DNA of 64,000 nt, from assembly GCF_004138285.1 (NCBI RefSeq), contig NZ_SCFN01000003.1, positions 241,039 through 305,038 of the forward strand. The letters are read 5' to 3'. Below are positions 54,440 to 63,816 of this stretch, piece after piece. This DNA is from Gottfriedia acidiceleris. GTDB lineage: Bacteria > Bacillota > Bacilli > Bacillales > Bacillaceae_G. Numbering within the stretch: position 1 is the first letter of the stretch; every line of letters begins with the position of its first letter. A program made the position numbers and the translations under genes. The notes under the pieces were generated by a model. It was not told where the DNA came from. It worked only from the letters and a program-made list of their open reading frames with translations, and searched no databases.

Positions 54440-55191
54440 AATTCATTCTCCTCTTTATTTGACTTTTCTTTTCGTTCGTCAATTAATTCCTGCAATTTAC
54501 TTAGTGCTTGCCCAATCCCACCTACATCATCAATTAGTCCATATTTTACTGCATCTCCACCGACTACATTTGAGCCAATATCTCTTGTTAAATTACCTTT
54601 TGTAAACATTAATTCCTTGAAACGTTCTTCCGTAATATTTGAATGCTTCGTAACAAAACGAGTTACCCTTTCTTGCATTTTATCAAGATATTCAAACGTT
54701 TGAGGTACACCAATTACTAATCCAGTTAGACGAATTGGATGGATCGTCATTGTTGCCGTTTCAGCAATATATGAATAGTCAGTACTTACTGCAATTGGTA
54801 CTCCGATACTATGTCCACCGCCTAAAACGATTGATACTGTAGGTTTCGTTAATGTCGCAATCATTTCTGATATTGCAAGTCCTGCTTCCACATCTCCACC
54901 GACAGTATTTAGAACAATTAATAATCCCTCAATCTTAGGATTTTGTTCAATTGCAACTAATTGCGGGATTAAATGTTCATATTTAGTTGTCTTATTTTGA
55001 GGTGGCAATGCTACATGCCCTTCAATTTGACCAATTATCGTTAGACAATGGATTTTTGAATCATTGCTTGCTGGAACATTTGTTTGTCCTAACTGCTGAA
55101 TTTTTTCAACAATGCTCATATCCTTTTGATCATTTGGCTTTGGAGGTGCTTCTTCGTTTGGAATAGGTGTTTCATTATTTGAATTTGTCAA
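54436..55191 (-). CDS. tepA: ClpP-like serine protease TepA
   Basis: A 251-residue protein with a ClpP/crotonase-like fold. The N-terminal 50 residues are polar and proline-rich. The ClpP-like core has [20 protein letters not shown], the nucleophile Ser in [14 protein letters not shown], and the later His in TIHPIRLTG. TepA (translocation-enhancing) is linked to protein export and spore protein turnover in Bacillus. I chose TTG 55191, since GGGGGAA precedes it at correct distance; an ATG at 55209 lies before that ribosome binding site. Confidence 0.9.
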   Translation of the reverse strand: MTNSNNETPIPNEEAPPKPNDQKDMSIVEKIQQLGQTNVPASNDSKIHCLTIIGQIEGHVALPPQNKTTKYEHLIPQLVAIEQNPKIEGLLIVLNTVGGDVEAGLAISEMIATLTKPTVSIVLGGGHSIGVPIAVSTDYSYIAETATMTIHPIRLTGLVIGVPQTFEYLDKMQERVTRFVTKHSNITEERFKELMFTKGNLTRDIGSNVVGGDAVKYGLIDDVGGIGQALSKLQELIDERKEKSNKEENEF

Positions 55192-55287
55192 AACGGTTCC
55201 CCCTATCATTTTTCATACAAGTTAGTATGTGAAAATAATAAGGAAATCATACCCATATTGGAATAAGAAGTACCTAACCATTTAAAA

Positions 55288-56958
55288 TTATACTTCCATT
55301 AATATTGGAAGAATCATTGGTCTTCTTTTTGTTTCTTCATATAAGTAAGCGCTTAATCCATCTCTAATTGAATTTTTTAATAATGTCCATTCAATTTGAT
55401 CGTTCTGTAACATTTTTTCTGTGATGTCTTTTACAATTTCAGTTGATCTAGTTATTAATTTTTCGGACTCACGAACATATACAAAGCCGCGAGTTATAAT
55501 TTCTGGACCAGATATGATTGCTTTCTTTTGCTTGTTAAACGTTACCACAACGATTAGTATTCCATCTTGAGAAAGTAACTTACGATCACGTAATACGATA
55601 TTTCCAACATCACCGACACCTATACCGTCTATTAAAACGTTGCCAACTTCGACTTTTTCAGTTCGAGACGCTTGACCATTTTTAAACGAAACGATGTCCC
55701 CTTTTTCAACAATAAAAATATCTTCTTTTGCGATCCCTACTTCTTCTGCAATATGTGAATGTGCTTTTTGCATTCGATATTCACCATGAACTGGTATGAA
55801 ATATTTTGGCTTCATCAATTCAAGCATTAATTTTAATTCCTCTTCATAGCCATGACCAGATACGTGTACCTTTTTATAGCCATAAATAACATTTGCGCCA
55901 GCTCTAAATAATAGATTAACAGAAGATGCAACTAACATTTCATTTCCTGGAATAGGTGTTGCTGCCATTAGTACAGTATCACCTTTTCGAATTGAAACTT
56001 GTTTATGCGTACCTTTAGCAATTTTTGAAAGGGCTGCCATCGGTTCTCCTTGTGTACCTGTTGTTAGGATGACAATATCTCTTTCTTTATAATTATCTGT
56101 ATCAACAACTGAAATCATTAAATCATCAGGAATCGCTAAATAATCTAATTCCTTCGCTATTTCAATCGATTTCATCATACTACTTCCGACTACTGCTAGT
56201 TTTCTACCAGCCGCTACACTTGCATTAATAACTTGTTGGATACGATATATATTTGAAGAAAAGCAAGCTACTAAAACTCTTCCTTTTGCATTCATTATTT
56301 CTTTTTTAATTTCTTCCGATACTTTCTTCTCAGACCCCGAAAACCCTTGTCTTTCTGCGTTTGTGCTATCAGATAGCAAACATAATACACCTTTATCTCC
56401 TATTAATGCTAGTTTGCCTAAATCAGCACCTGGATAAGGACTTTTAGATTGATCAAATTTAAAGTCTCCAGTAAAAACGACCGCACCTTGTGGTGTATTT
56501 ACACAAAATCCAAATGAATCAGGAATACTATGAGTAGTCCTAAAAAAACTAATTGAACTATTTTCAAATGTTAATAAAGTGGTTTCGTCATATAGTTCAA
56601 ATTGCTCAAGGTTTTTAATACCCTTTTCACTTAATTTTTCTCTTATAAATAAATAAGCTAATTTATTAGTGTAAAACTTTACCTGTGGAAGTTTATTCAT
56701 AATATATGGAATCGCACCAATATGATCTTCATGTCCATGTGATATAAAAACACCTACAACTTTATGTGCGTTTTTCTCTAAATAACTTACATCAGGTATG
56801 ACATGATCTATTCCGTACATTTCTTGGTCAGGAAATTTTAAACCTGCATCTAACACGTAAATCAATTCACCAACTTCGACTATATACATGTTTTTTCCGA
56901 TTTCTCCTACCCCACCAAGGGCAAAAACTTTTACTTGTTCCTTCATTTCCTTCACCAC
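55288..56958 (-). CDS. rnjB: Ribonuclease J (RNase J2-like)
   Basis: A 556-residue metallo-beta-lactamase/beta-CASP ribonuclease: the zinc motif SHGHEDHIGAIPY (HxHxDH), TGDFKFD, SDSTNAERQGFSGSE, VACFSSNIYRIQQV, GTQGEPMAALSKIA and HVSGHGYEEELKLM. A C-terminal dimerisation/extra domain follows. It performs 5' exonucleolytic and endonucleolytic RNA processing with RNase J1. The position upstream of tepA matches rnjB (ymfA). It starts at GTG 56958, 8 bases after AGGAGG. Confidence 0.95.
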   Translation of the reverse strand: MVKEMKEQVKVFALGGVGEIGKNMYIVEVGELIYVLDAGLKFPDQEMYGIDHVIPDVSYLEKNAHKVVGVFISHGHEDHIGAIPYIMNKLPQVKFYTNKLAYLFIREKLSEKGIKNLEQFELYDETTLLTFENSSISFFRTTHSIPDSFGFCVNTPQGAVVFTGDFKFDQSKSPYPGADLGKLALIGDKGVLCLLSDSTNAERQGFSGSEKKVSEEIKKEIMNAKGRVLVACFSSNIYRIQQVINASVAAGRKLAVVGSSMMKSIEIAKELDYLAIPDDLMISVVDTDNYKERDIVILTTGTQGEPMAALSKIAKGTHKQVSIRKGDTVLMAATPIPGNEMLVASSVNLLFRAGANVIYGYKKVHVSGHGYEEELKLMLELMKPKYFIPVHGEYRMQKAHSHIAEEVGIAKEDIFIVEKGDIVSFKNGQASRTEKVEVGNVLIDGIGVGDVGNIVLRDRKLLSQDGILIVVVTFNKQKKAIISGPEIITRGFVYVRESEKLITRSTEIVKDITEKMLQNDQIEWTLLKNSIRDGLSAYLYEETKRRPMILPILMEV

Positions 56959-57334
56959 AACCTGTTCCTCCTAGTTAGTTCTTTAAATTTACAGACCGTT
57001 CAAAATCTTACAAACATTATATCCTAGTCCGAACAGGTAAAACAAGATACATTCTTCCTTAAATAGGAAAATCGGATTACTTTGGGTATGAATTTTTAAT
57101 CAATTATTAACACAATGATATTAATAAAATGAATGGTAACTGATTTCTTCTACAGGTAATAAACTTTATACTACTAATTTTTCGTTCTACAATTATGAAT
57201 TCCTCTTTTTAATTACCTTCCTTGATCTAAATATAAACCAAAAATAGAAAAACCGATACTTTATTAAGGATCGGTCTTGTTTTGTCTTCAAAGTAAGAAA
57301 TTAAACTGGATGAAAACTATAATTTATTAAAACT
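56959..57334. other. Intergenic region upstream of rnjB
   Basis: AT-rich, with the terminator of the repeat-protein gene (57246-57280). The rnjB promoter presumably lies here, but no clear -35/-10 pair stands out. No gene is seen. Confidence 0.5.
57246..57280 (-). terminator. Terminator of the pentapeptide-like repeat gene
   Basis: The stem ACCGAT ... ATCGGT lies 55 bases after the stop, flanked by A and T runs. Confidence 0.65.
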
Positions 57335-57946
57335 CTAATCCTCTTCATCATTTCCTATCGACTCTTGACTTGAATTTAATTCATCCTGATTAATTCCATC
57401 AATTTCTCCAAGAAATGGAATATTGATCACAAAACCGTCTTTACTTTGTTTAATTGTAATGCTTTCATTTGAACTATTTTCAATTGCAATAAATTCGGCT
57501 TCGTTACTGTCATCTGCATTGATATCAGTCGAATCACTAGAACTGTCATCACTAGAACTGTCATCACTCATACTACCATCAATTATGCTACTATCAGTGA
57601 TACTGCTATTAGAAATTGTACTATTAATTATAGTGCTATTCGATATTATACTATTTGTAATCTTGCAATTTGTAATTTTACAATTAGTAATTTTGCAATT
57701 AGTAATGATATTACCATTAATACTAACACCATTGAAGCTGCTATTAGCAGATCTGTTTGTACCAAAATTGATTACATTAGCATTGCTATCAGTTGAATTA
57801 CTTATATTTGAACTGACATTAGTAGTAAGATCAGTTGAATCAGTGTTATTAGTACTAACTTCACTAATAGTTTCATTTGAACTACTACTTTTGTTAGTAG
57901 CTTTATAAAAAGGTATACGTTTTCTTCTTGGATCATATGTTGACAT
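57335..57946 (-). CDS. Pentapeptide-repeat-like, Ser/Asn/Asp-rich protein
   Basis: A 203-residue protein of unknown family. The basic start MSTYDPRRKRIPFYKATNKS is followed by a Ser/Asn/Thr-rich region (21-75) and about nine five-residue units (about 78-124) of type I-T/S-N-x-x, beginning ITNCKITNCKITNCK and drifting to ISNSS and ITDSS. An Asp/Ser stretch DDSSSDDSSSDS comes next, then a compact tail with GFVINIPFLGEIDG and an acidic end. Five-residue periodicity suggests a right-handed beta-helix. It has no signal peptide. It is divergent from the coat laccase, so a spore-surface role is possible but unproven. Confidence 0.75.
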   Translation of the reverse strand: MSTYDPRRKRIPFYKATNKSSSSNETISEVSTNNTDSTDLTTNVSSNISNSTDSNANVINFGTNRSANSSFNGVSINGNIITNCKITNCKITNCKITNSIISNSTIINSTISNSSITDSSIIDGSMSDDSSSDDSSSDSTDINADDSNEAEFIAIENSSNESITIKQSKDGFVINIPFLGEIDGINQDELNSSQESIGNDEED

Positions 57947-58652
57947 CTATATTCCTCTTTCTTTTCCTATAATTAAGGCTAATAAAAATTTTAATATTAA
58001 AACATTTATTACTATAGCAACTGTAGATTAGGAATTTAATTAATGTGAAAAGAGCGGACTACTTTGTGAGCATTAGAATAAAATTAAACGTAAACTCAGA
58101 AGAAGGTTTGACGTTTGTCTCATTATACTTGTCCGTAATGAAGCGCTAATAATTACATCTACATAGATAGAAATAAAGTTTTTGGACGTGTTCTGTACAA
58201 GCAATATATGTGGACAAAGTTAATTTTGAGTATGTATCTACCCAATAGAAAAATTTACAATTTTTACCATATAGATATATGAAGATTTTGAGGTTTAATG
58301 TCGTATTCAGTTCAATTGATTAGTAATTTTTTCCTATGCTTCATTCTAGTTTATTGAATTAGAAATTCAGTTACTTGCTAAAAAACAAAAAAACCACTTA
58401 TAACATCCTAATAAGATGGATCGTACATAAGTGGTTTATTATTTTGTAGTGCTACGTATAATTGGATATTTTTTTAGATTAAGACACATAGCCACAGTTT
58501 TAATTGAACTATCAACTACCACTGTAAAAAGAATTCATTAAGCTTTTCCTATCGACCGAATATAATTCCAACAGTTTAAGGATTTTTACTTATTGAATGG
58601 TCAATTTTTAGTTAATACAGGAATATGAATAATTTAGAAAAGGAGGATGTGA
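57947..58652. other. Divergent intergenic region with orphan hairpin
   Basis: About 700 bases between the repeat protein and the laccase leader. It includes an orphan terminator-like hairpin (58388-58440). A 34-codon GTG frame at 58045-58149 is not supported. Promoters for both genes must lie here; mother-cell-type promoter motifs were not resolved. Confidence 0.5.
58388..58440. terminator. Orphan terminator-like hairpin upstream of the laccase
   Basis: The stem AAACCACTTA/TAAGTGGTTT (58391-58400 and 58428-58437) has a 27-base interior containing another small stem. Its arms match those of the hairpin after the laccase (60366-60418). No gene is seen that it would terminate. Confidence 0.65.
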
Positions 58653-58766
58653 ATGAATTTTAATGAAAGAGAGTCACATAATTTGAACAACATATCCAAA
58701 CAACATACCAATCCTCCCATTAATAACGGTGTAGATCAATTTAATTCCACATATAGTAACCAATAG
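58653..58766 (+). CDS. 37-codon leader frame ahead of the laccase, ended by TAG
   Basis: An excellent AGGAGG (58641-58646) precedes ATG 58653. The frame encodes a polar 37-residue peptide (MNFNERESHNLNNISKQ...) that stops at TAG 58764-58766. It is exactly in frame with the laccase start 27 bases further on, with no other stop between. It may be a translated upstream frame coupling laccase translation, or an N-terminal extension interrupted by an amber mutation. The region has no recognised homology. Confidence 0.5.
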   Translation: MNFNERESHNLNNISKQHTNPPINNGVDQFNSTYSNQ

Positions 58767-58793
58767 AACAATAAGGAAGATCGATCAAAAAAA

Positions 58794-60326
58794 TTGAATC
58801 TCACTAAATTCGTAGATGAACTACCCATTCCACCAATTTTAAAGCCTCGCTGGAAAGATCATTTTTATACTTATTATGAAGTAAAGATGACGGAGTTTAA
58901 GCAATCGCTCCATAGTGAGTTAAATGACTCAACTGTTTGGGGGTATGAAGGAAGCTATCCTGGACCTACAATTAGAGTAGAAAAAGGTGAAATCGTGTTT
59001 ATTAAATGGATCAATGATCTCCCAGATAAACACTTGTTTCCTATAGACTATACTGTTCATGGTGCTCATAAAGATGTCCCCCAAGTAAGGACAGTAGTGC
59101 ATGTACATGGTGCTTGTGTAGAACCTGAAAGCGATGGCTATCCTGAAGCTTGGTTTACAAAAGATTATAAACAGGTTGGACGTTATTTTAGAAAGCAAGT
59201 ATATCGATACGATAATTGCGATTGTGCATCTACGCTTTGGTACCATGACCATGCACTTGGCATTACAAGGCTTAATATTTATGCTGGTTTAGCAGGGTTC
59301 TATCTAATTAGTGATCAGAAGGAAAGTTCATTAAATTTACCGAATGGGAAATATGATGTCCCGCTATTGATACAAGATAAAAGTTTTAATCATGATGGTT
59401 CACTTTATTATCCAGAACAACCTGTTCAACCAATCAAAGAACTACAAACGTCTATTATCCCTGAATTTATTGGTGATACAGTGATCGTAAATGGTAAAGT
59501 TCACCCTTATTTAAAAGTGGAACCAAGAAAATATCGATTTAGGTTATTAAACGGTTCTAACTCACGCTTTTTTCGAATTAAGCTTGATTCTGGTCAACTT
59601 ATGTATCAAATCGCAACAGAGGGTGGATTCATGCAGCATCCGATTGGAATAAATGAGCTCATGTTATCACCTGCAGAACGAGCAGAAGTAATCATCGATT
59701 TTACTAATCTTGAAGGTAAGAAGATTATTATGCAGAATGATGCTCCTACCCCATTTCCATCTGGAAGACCTGTTGATGAAAATACGGGAACAGTGATGCA
59801 ATTTAAAGTTACTTTGCCATTATCAAACGTGGATACGAGTATGATACCAGCTAATATGGTGCCCGTTCCAAAAATAAACGAACAGTCTGCATCAATGGAG
59901 CGATACTTAACACTAGATCACAAGTTAGATCAGTTTGGACGAGAAATTATGTTATTGGATAATAAACAATGGGATGCCCCCATTTCAGAAAATCCGAAAT
60001 TGGGAACGATCGAAATATGGTATTTAATTAACTTAACGCCAGATGCTCATCCTATACATCTTCACTTAGTTGATTTCCAAATCTTAGATCGAAGAAACTT
60101 TGATGTAGAAAAGTATAAAAAAGATAGGATCATTCATTACACAGATCCACCGACTCCACCAAAGCCACAAGAATGTGGATGGAAAGACACTGTTCAATCT
60201 AATCCAAACCAAGTAACTAGAATAATCATGAGGTTTGGGCCATTCACAGGATTATATGTTTGGCACTGTCATATGTTGGAGCACGAGGACTATGAAATGA
60301 TGAGGCCATTTATTGTGATTCAATAG
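58794..60326 (+). CDS. cotA: CotA-type multicopper oxidase (spore coat laccase)
   Basis: A 510-residue three-cupredoxin laccase related to Bacillus CotA: the N-terminal KFVDELPIPPILKPRWKD, the four copper motifs VVHVHGACVEP, LWYHDHALGITRLN, AHPIHLHLVDF and VWHCHMLEHEDYEMM (T1 Cys/His plus axial Met), and the DGYPEAWF motif. It oxidises phenolics, bilirubin or Mn and makes the brown coat pigment in relatives. The conserved family start coincides with TTG 58794, whose ribosome binding site (AAGGAAG) is rather far, about 16 bases. A better signal lies at the in-frame upstream ATG 58653, separated by TAG. Confidence 0.93.
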   Translation: MNLTKFVDELPIPPILKPRWKDHFYTYYEVKMTEFKQSLHSELNDSTVWGYEGSYPGPTIRVEKGEIVFIKWINDLPDKHLFPIDYTVHGAHKDVPQVRTVVHVHGACVEPESDGYPEAWFTKDYKQVGRYFRKQVYRYDNCDCASTLWYHDHALGITRLNIYAGLAGFYLISDQKESSLNLPNGKYDVPLLIQDKSFNHDGSLYYPEQPVQPIKELQTSIIPEFIGDTVIVNGKVHPYLKVEPRKYRFRLLNGSNSRFFRIKLDSGQLMYQIATEGGFMQHPIGINELMLSPAERAEVIIDFTNLEGKKIIMQNDAPTPFPSGRPVDENTGTVMQFKVTLPLSNVDTSMIPANMVPVPKINEQSASMERYLTLDHKLDQFGREIMLLDNKQWDAPISENPKLGTIEIWYLINLTPDAHPIHLHLVDFQILDRRNFDVEKYKKDRIIHYTDPPTPPKPQECGWKDTVQSNPNQVTRIIMRFGPFTGLYVWHCHMLEHEDYEMMRPFIVIQ

Positions 60327-60365
60327 GGGAATTCGGAATGTTTGTAGATGAGTCCATACATTAAT

Positions 60366-60418
60366 AAAAAACCACTTACACCTTCCAAATTAATCGGATT
60401 GTTTGTAAGTGGTTTTGT
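60366..60418. terminator. Bidirectional terminator between cotA and dapA
   Basis: The stem AAAACCACTTAC ... GTAAGTGGTTTT lies between the convergent stops, with A and T runs on each side. It shares its arm sequence with the hairpin at 58388-58440. Confidence 0.85.
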
Positions 60419-60420
60419 TA

Positions 60421-61314
60421 TTAATTATTTTGTAATGCTTCGTCTAATTTATTTATTAATATACCGATCGTTGTGCGTTCAGCTTCTGAAAGTGGTACAA
60501 GCGGTAAACGAACTCCACCAACATCTAAACCTTTCATTTGTAAAGCTGTTTTGATTGGACCTGGGCTTGGAGCCATGAAGAATCCTTCAAATAATGGTAA
60601 TAGTTTACGGTGTAAGAATTGTGCTTTAGCCATATCTCCTGTGAAGAAGCTTTCAGCTAATTGCTGCATTTCATTTCCTAACACGTGTGATGCAACTGAA
60701 ACTGTTCCCTTTGAACCAATTGCAAATGCAGGAAGCGTTAGGCCGTCGTCACCACAATATAATTCAAAATCTTCAGGAGTACGGTCAATAATTTCTGTCA
60801 TTATGCTTAAGTTACCAGTAGCATCTTTAATTGCAACTACATTCGGAATTTCTGCTAATCTTACAACTGTATCTACAGTAAGGCTGGCAACTGTTCTACC
60901 TGGTACATTATATAACATTACAGGCAGTTCAGTACTTTCAGCTGCCGCTTTAAAGTGTTGATAAAGTCCCTCTTGGTTTGGTTTATTATAATAAGGTACA
61001 ACTACCATTATTGCATCTACACCTAAAGCAGAAACTTTTTTCGTTAATTCAACTGTTTCACGAGTATTATTACTCCCTGTACCCGCGATTACAGGTACTC
61101 TTCCATCTGCAGTTGAAACAACATGACTAATTAATGCTAATTTTTCTTCAGAAGTTAGTGTTGGAGATTCTCCAGTTGTTCCACAAACTACGATAGAATC
61201 CGTTCCATTCTCAATTAAGTAGTTCACAAGTTTTGTTGTTTTTGCAAAATCAATATTTCCTTTTGAATCAAATGGTGTTACCATCGCTGTTGAAATTTTA
61301 CCAAATCTACTCAT
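60421..61314 (-). CDS. dapA: 4-hydroxy-tetrahydrodipicolinate synthase
   Basis: A 297-residue class I aldolase: VCGTTGESPTL (residues 43-53), PYYNKPNQEGL, Y135 in LYNVPGRT, Schiff-base K163 in AIKDATGNL, and R140 for substrate binding. It condenses pyruvate with aspartate semialdehyde, the branch point for lysine, peptidoglycan diaminopimelate and spore dipicolinate. It is the last gene of the dpaB-asd-dapG-dapA cluster on the minus strand, 20 bases after dapG. Confidence 0.97.
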   Translation of the reverse strand: MSRFGKISTAMVTPFDSKGNIDFAKTTKLVNYLIENGTDSIVVCGTTGESPTLTSEEKLALISHVVSTADGRVPVIAGTGSNNTRETVELTKKVSALGVDAIMVVVPYYNKPNQEGLYQHFKAAAESTELPVMLYNVPGRTVASLTVDTVVRLAEIPNVVAIKDATGNLSIMTEIIDRTPEDFELYCGDDGLTLPAFAIGSKGTVSVASHVLGNEMQQLAESFFTGDMAKAQFLHRKLLPLFEGFFMAPSPGPIKTALQMKGLDVGGVRLPLVPLSEAERTTIGILINKLDEALQNN

Positions 61315-61334
61315 TGTTCCACTCCGATCAAATA

Positions 61335-62564
61335 TTAATCCATTTTAACTGAACTAAGTTCAAATGCATCATGAAGTGCAGTAACCGCTTCGACCATATC
61401 TTCATTTTTTACAAGCACCCAAATAGTTGTGTGACTGTCAGCTGATTGTAAAATTTGAATACCTTTTTCAGCTAGTGCAGTTACAATTTTTGAAGTTACG
61501 CCAGGTACTCCGGCAATTGCCGCTCCAACTATTGATACTTTTGCACATCCTGTTGTGTATGAAGGCTCATAGCCAATTCCTTTTAATACATCAATCGCTT
61601 TTGAAGCAACTTCATCACTTACAGTGTATACTACACCATTAGGTGAGATATTAATAAAGTCTACACTTATACCTTTATTTGCCATTGCTTTAAATACTTG
61701 AGAATGTAAATCAAAAGTATGTTCCTTTGAAGTTACTCTAATTTGCGTAACATTCGGTACATGTGCGATCCCTGTAATTAAACGATCTTGAATATTTTCA
61801 CCAATAATTCGTTGTGTAGGATTCGATGTTACTAGAGTACCTAAACTATTTGAATACGTTGAACGAATTCGAATAGGTACCTTCCCTTGCATCGCGATTT
61901 CTACAGCTCTAGGATGAATTACTTTCGCTCCTTGATATGCCATATTACAAATTTCTGCATAAGTAACAACTGATAATGGTCTTGCTTCTTTTACGATCCT
62001 TGGATCTGCTGTCATTACGCCCTCAACATCAGTGAAGATTTCGATTGTTTCTGCGCCAACAGCAACCCCAAGTGCAGAAGCAGAAGTATCACTTCCACCT
62101 CTACCTAATGTCGTGATATCACCATTAGATGTTGATCCTTGGAATCCTGCGACTACTACAACATCATAGTTTTCTAGCTCTTTAATAAGACGACCACATT
62201 TCATATCAAGAATTTTTGCATTTCCAAATTCATCATTTGTTCTGAAACCTGCAGATGCACCTGTCATTGCCATCGCATGAATACCGTTATCATTCAATAA
62301 ATTTGAAAAAACAATTGATGAAATTGTTTCACCACATGACATTAATAAATCAAGTTCTCTTTGTGTAACCTTACTTTTTTTTGCCCCAACTAAATTTAAT
62401 AGTGTATCTGTTGCATATGGTTCGCCTTTTCGTCCCATAGCAGAAACAACTACTACTAATTTATATCCTTTTTCTAATGCTTCTTTTATATGCTTAAGTG
62501 CGTGCTTTCTTCCATTTTCGTCACGTACTGAAGTCCCTCCAAATTTTTGGACTAATATTTTCAT
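61335..62564 (-). CDS. dapG: Aspartokinase (DapG type)
   Basis: A 409-residue aspartate kinase: the N-terminal VQKFGGTSVRDENGR, MSCGETISS, TLGRGGSDTSA and FTDVEGVMTADPR of the amino-acid kinase domain (1-250), then two ACT domains (260-409). It phosphorylates aspartate to start the lysine/threonine/methionine family. By position between asd and dapA it corresponds to diaminopimelate-sensitive aspartokinase I of Bacillus. The start lies 25 bases after the asd stop. Confidence 0.96.
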   Translation of the reverse strand: MKILVQKFGGTSVRDENGRKHALKHIKEALEKGYKLVVVVSAMGRKGEPYATDTLLNLVGAKKSKVTQRELDLLMSCGETISSIVFSNLLNDNGIHAMAMTGASAGFRTNDEFGNAKILDMKCGRLIKELENYDVVVVAGFQGSTSNGDITTLGRGGSDTSASALGVAVGAETIEIFTDVEGVMTADPRIVKEARPLSVVTYAEICNMAYQGAKVIHPRAVEIAMQGKVPIRIRSTYSNSLGTLVTSNPTQRIIGENIQDRLITGIAHVPNVTQIRVTSKEHTFDLHSQVFKAMANKGISVDFINISPNGVVYTVSDEVASKAIDVLKGIGYEPSYTTGCAKVSIVGAAIAGVPGVTSKIVTALAEKGIQILQSADSHTTIWVLVKNEDMVEAVTALHDAFELSSVKMD

Positions 62565-62589
62565 TCTTGCACCTCTCTAGCAGTTTTCA

Positions 62590-63633
62590 CTAAATGATGC
62601 TTAACTCAATTAATCTTTCAGCAATTTGCACTGAATTCCAAGCAGCACCTTTTAATAGATTATCTGAAACGATCCATAAATGGAATCCAAATGGATTATC
62701 TAGGTCTTTACGGATACGTCCTACAAATACTTCATTACTTCCAATACTGTAAAATGGCATTGGATATAGTTGTTGTTCTGGATCATCTTGTAAAACGATT
62801 CCAGGTGCATCACTTAACAGTGATTTTAGTTCAGCTACCGATACTTCTTTATCAACTTCAATGTAAACTGACTCAGAGTGACCAGAAATTACAGGAAGTC
62901 TTACACAAGTTGCGCTAATTTGTAATTCAGGTAAATGCATGATTTTTTTAGTTTCATTAATCATTTTCATTTCTTCATAAGTATATCCATTCTCAGTAAA
63001 TACATCGATTTGTGGAATTGCGTTAAAAGCAATTTGATAATGTTTCTCTCCACTTTTTACCGGTAATACTGATGGAGTTGCTTCTTCACCATTTAAGAAT
63101 GCTTGCGCTTGTTCCTTTAAGGCTTCAATTGCTGTAACTCCAGCACCAGAAACGGCTTGGTAAGTTGAAACTACTACTTTATTTAAACCAATTGATTGAC
63201 GAATTGGTTCTAGGGCAACAACCATTTGGATTGTTGAACAGTTAGGATTTGCAATAATACCTTTATGATTAAATAAATCTTTGTCATTTACTTCAGGTAC
63301 AACTAAAGGTACATCTTCAGCCATTCTAAATGCACTAGTGTTATCTACTACTACTGCCCCTCTTTTAACTGCTTCAGGAGCTAGTTCTTTTGATACTGAG
63401 CCACCAGCACTAAATAAAGCAATATCTACACCTTCAAAAGCTTCAGGAGTAGCTTCTTGAACGATTACTTCTTCACCTTTATATGTTAATTTTGTTCCTG
63501 CAGAACGTTTTGAAGATAAATATTTAATTTCTTTTACTGGAAAATTTCTTTTCTCTAATGTTGCAATCATTTGTTGTCCAACTGCTCCAGTTGCACCTAC
63601 TACAGCTACTACATAACTTTGTTTATTCCCCAC
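62590..63633 (-). CDS. asd: Aspartate-semialdehyde dehydrogenase
   Basis: A 347-residue NADPH-dependent enzyme: [20 protein letters not shown] (residues 10-29), the catalytic Cys in [10 protein letters not shown] (about 130), [14 protein letters not shown] and the catalytic His region [14 protein letters not shown]. It reduces aspartyl phosphate to the semialdehyde used by dapA. It is preceded on the minus strand by dpaB and followed by dapG, the order known for the Bacillus spoVF-asd-dapG-dapA operon. Confidence 0.97.
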   Translation of the reverse strand: MGNKQSYVVAVVGATGAVGQQMIATLEKRNFPVKEIKYLSSKRSAGTKLTYKGEEVIVQEATPEAFEGVDIALFSAGGSVSKELAPEAVKRGAVVVDNTSAFRMAEDVPLVVPEVNDKDLFNHKGIIANPNCSTIQMVVALEPIRQSIGLNKVVVSTYQAVSGAGVTAIEALKEQAQAFLNGEEATPSVLPVKSGEKHYQIAFNAIPQIDVFTENGYTYEEMKMINETKKIMHLPELQISATCVRLPVISGHSESVYIEVDKEVSVAELKSLLSDAPGIVLQDDPEQQLYPMPFYSIGSNEVFVGRIRKDLDNPFGFHLWIVSDNLLKGAAWNSVQIAERLIELSII

Positions 63634-63816
63634 TTTTTTTGCACCATCCCTGTTTTCACTTTTATTAAATAGTTTACGTCAAATGAAGTTTATATTCAAA
63701 GGTTTTCGCTTGAATAATTCTTTTCATAGTAACGAGTATGTATCCTAATGACACATACTCAATTTTCTTCATTCTAACATAGAAAAAATAATTCAGTCCT
63801 ATTTTTTCTAAAATAT

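Noticed and set aside
57423..57908. 161-codon plus-strand frame rich in Leu/Ile/Val
   Set aside because: It is the antisense shadow of the repetitive Ser/Asn-rich gene on the minus strand. The apparent hydrophobic repeats are the complement of the pentapeptide units, and it lacks a ribosome binding site.
58045..58149. 34-codon GTG frame in the laccase upstream region
   Set aside because: There is no proper ribosome binding site and no recognisable sequence. Length and composition fit chance.
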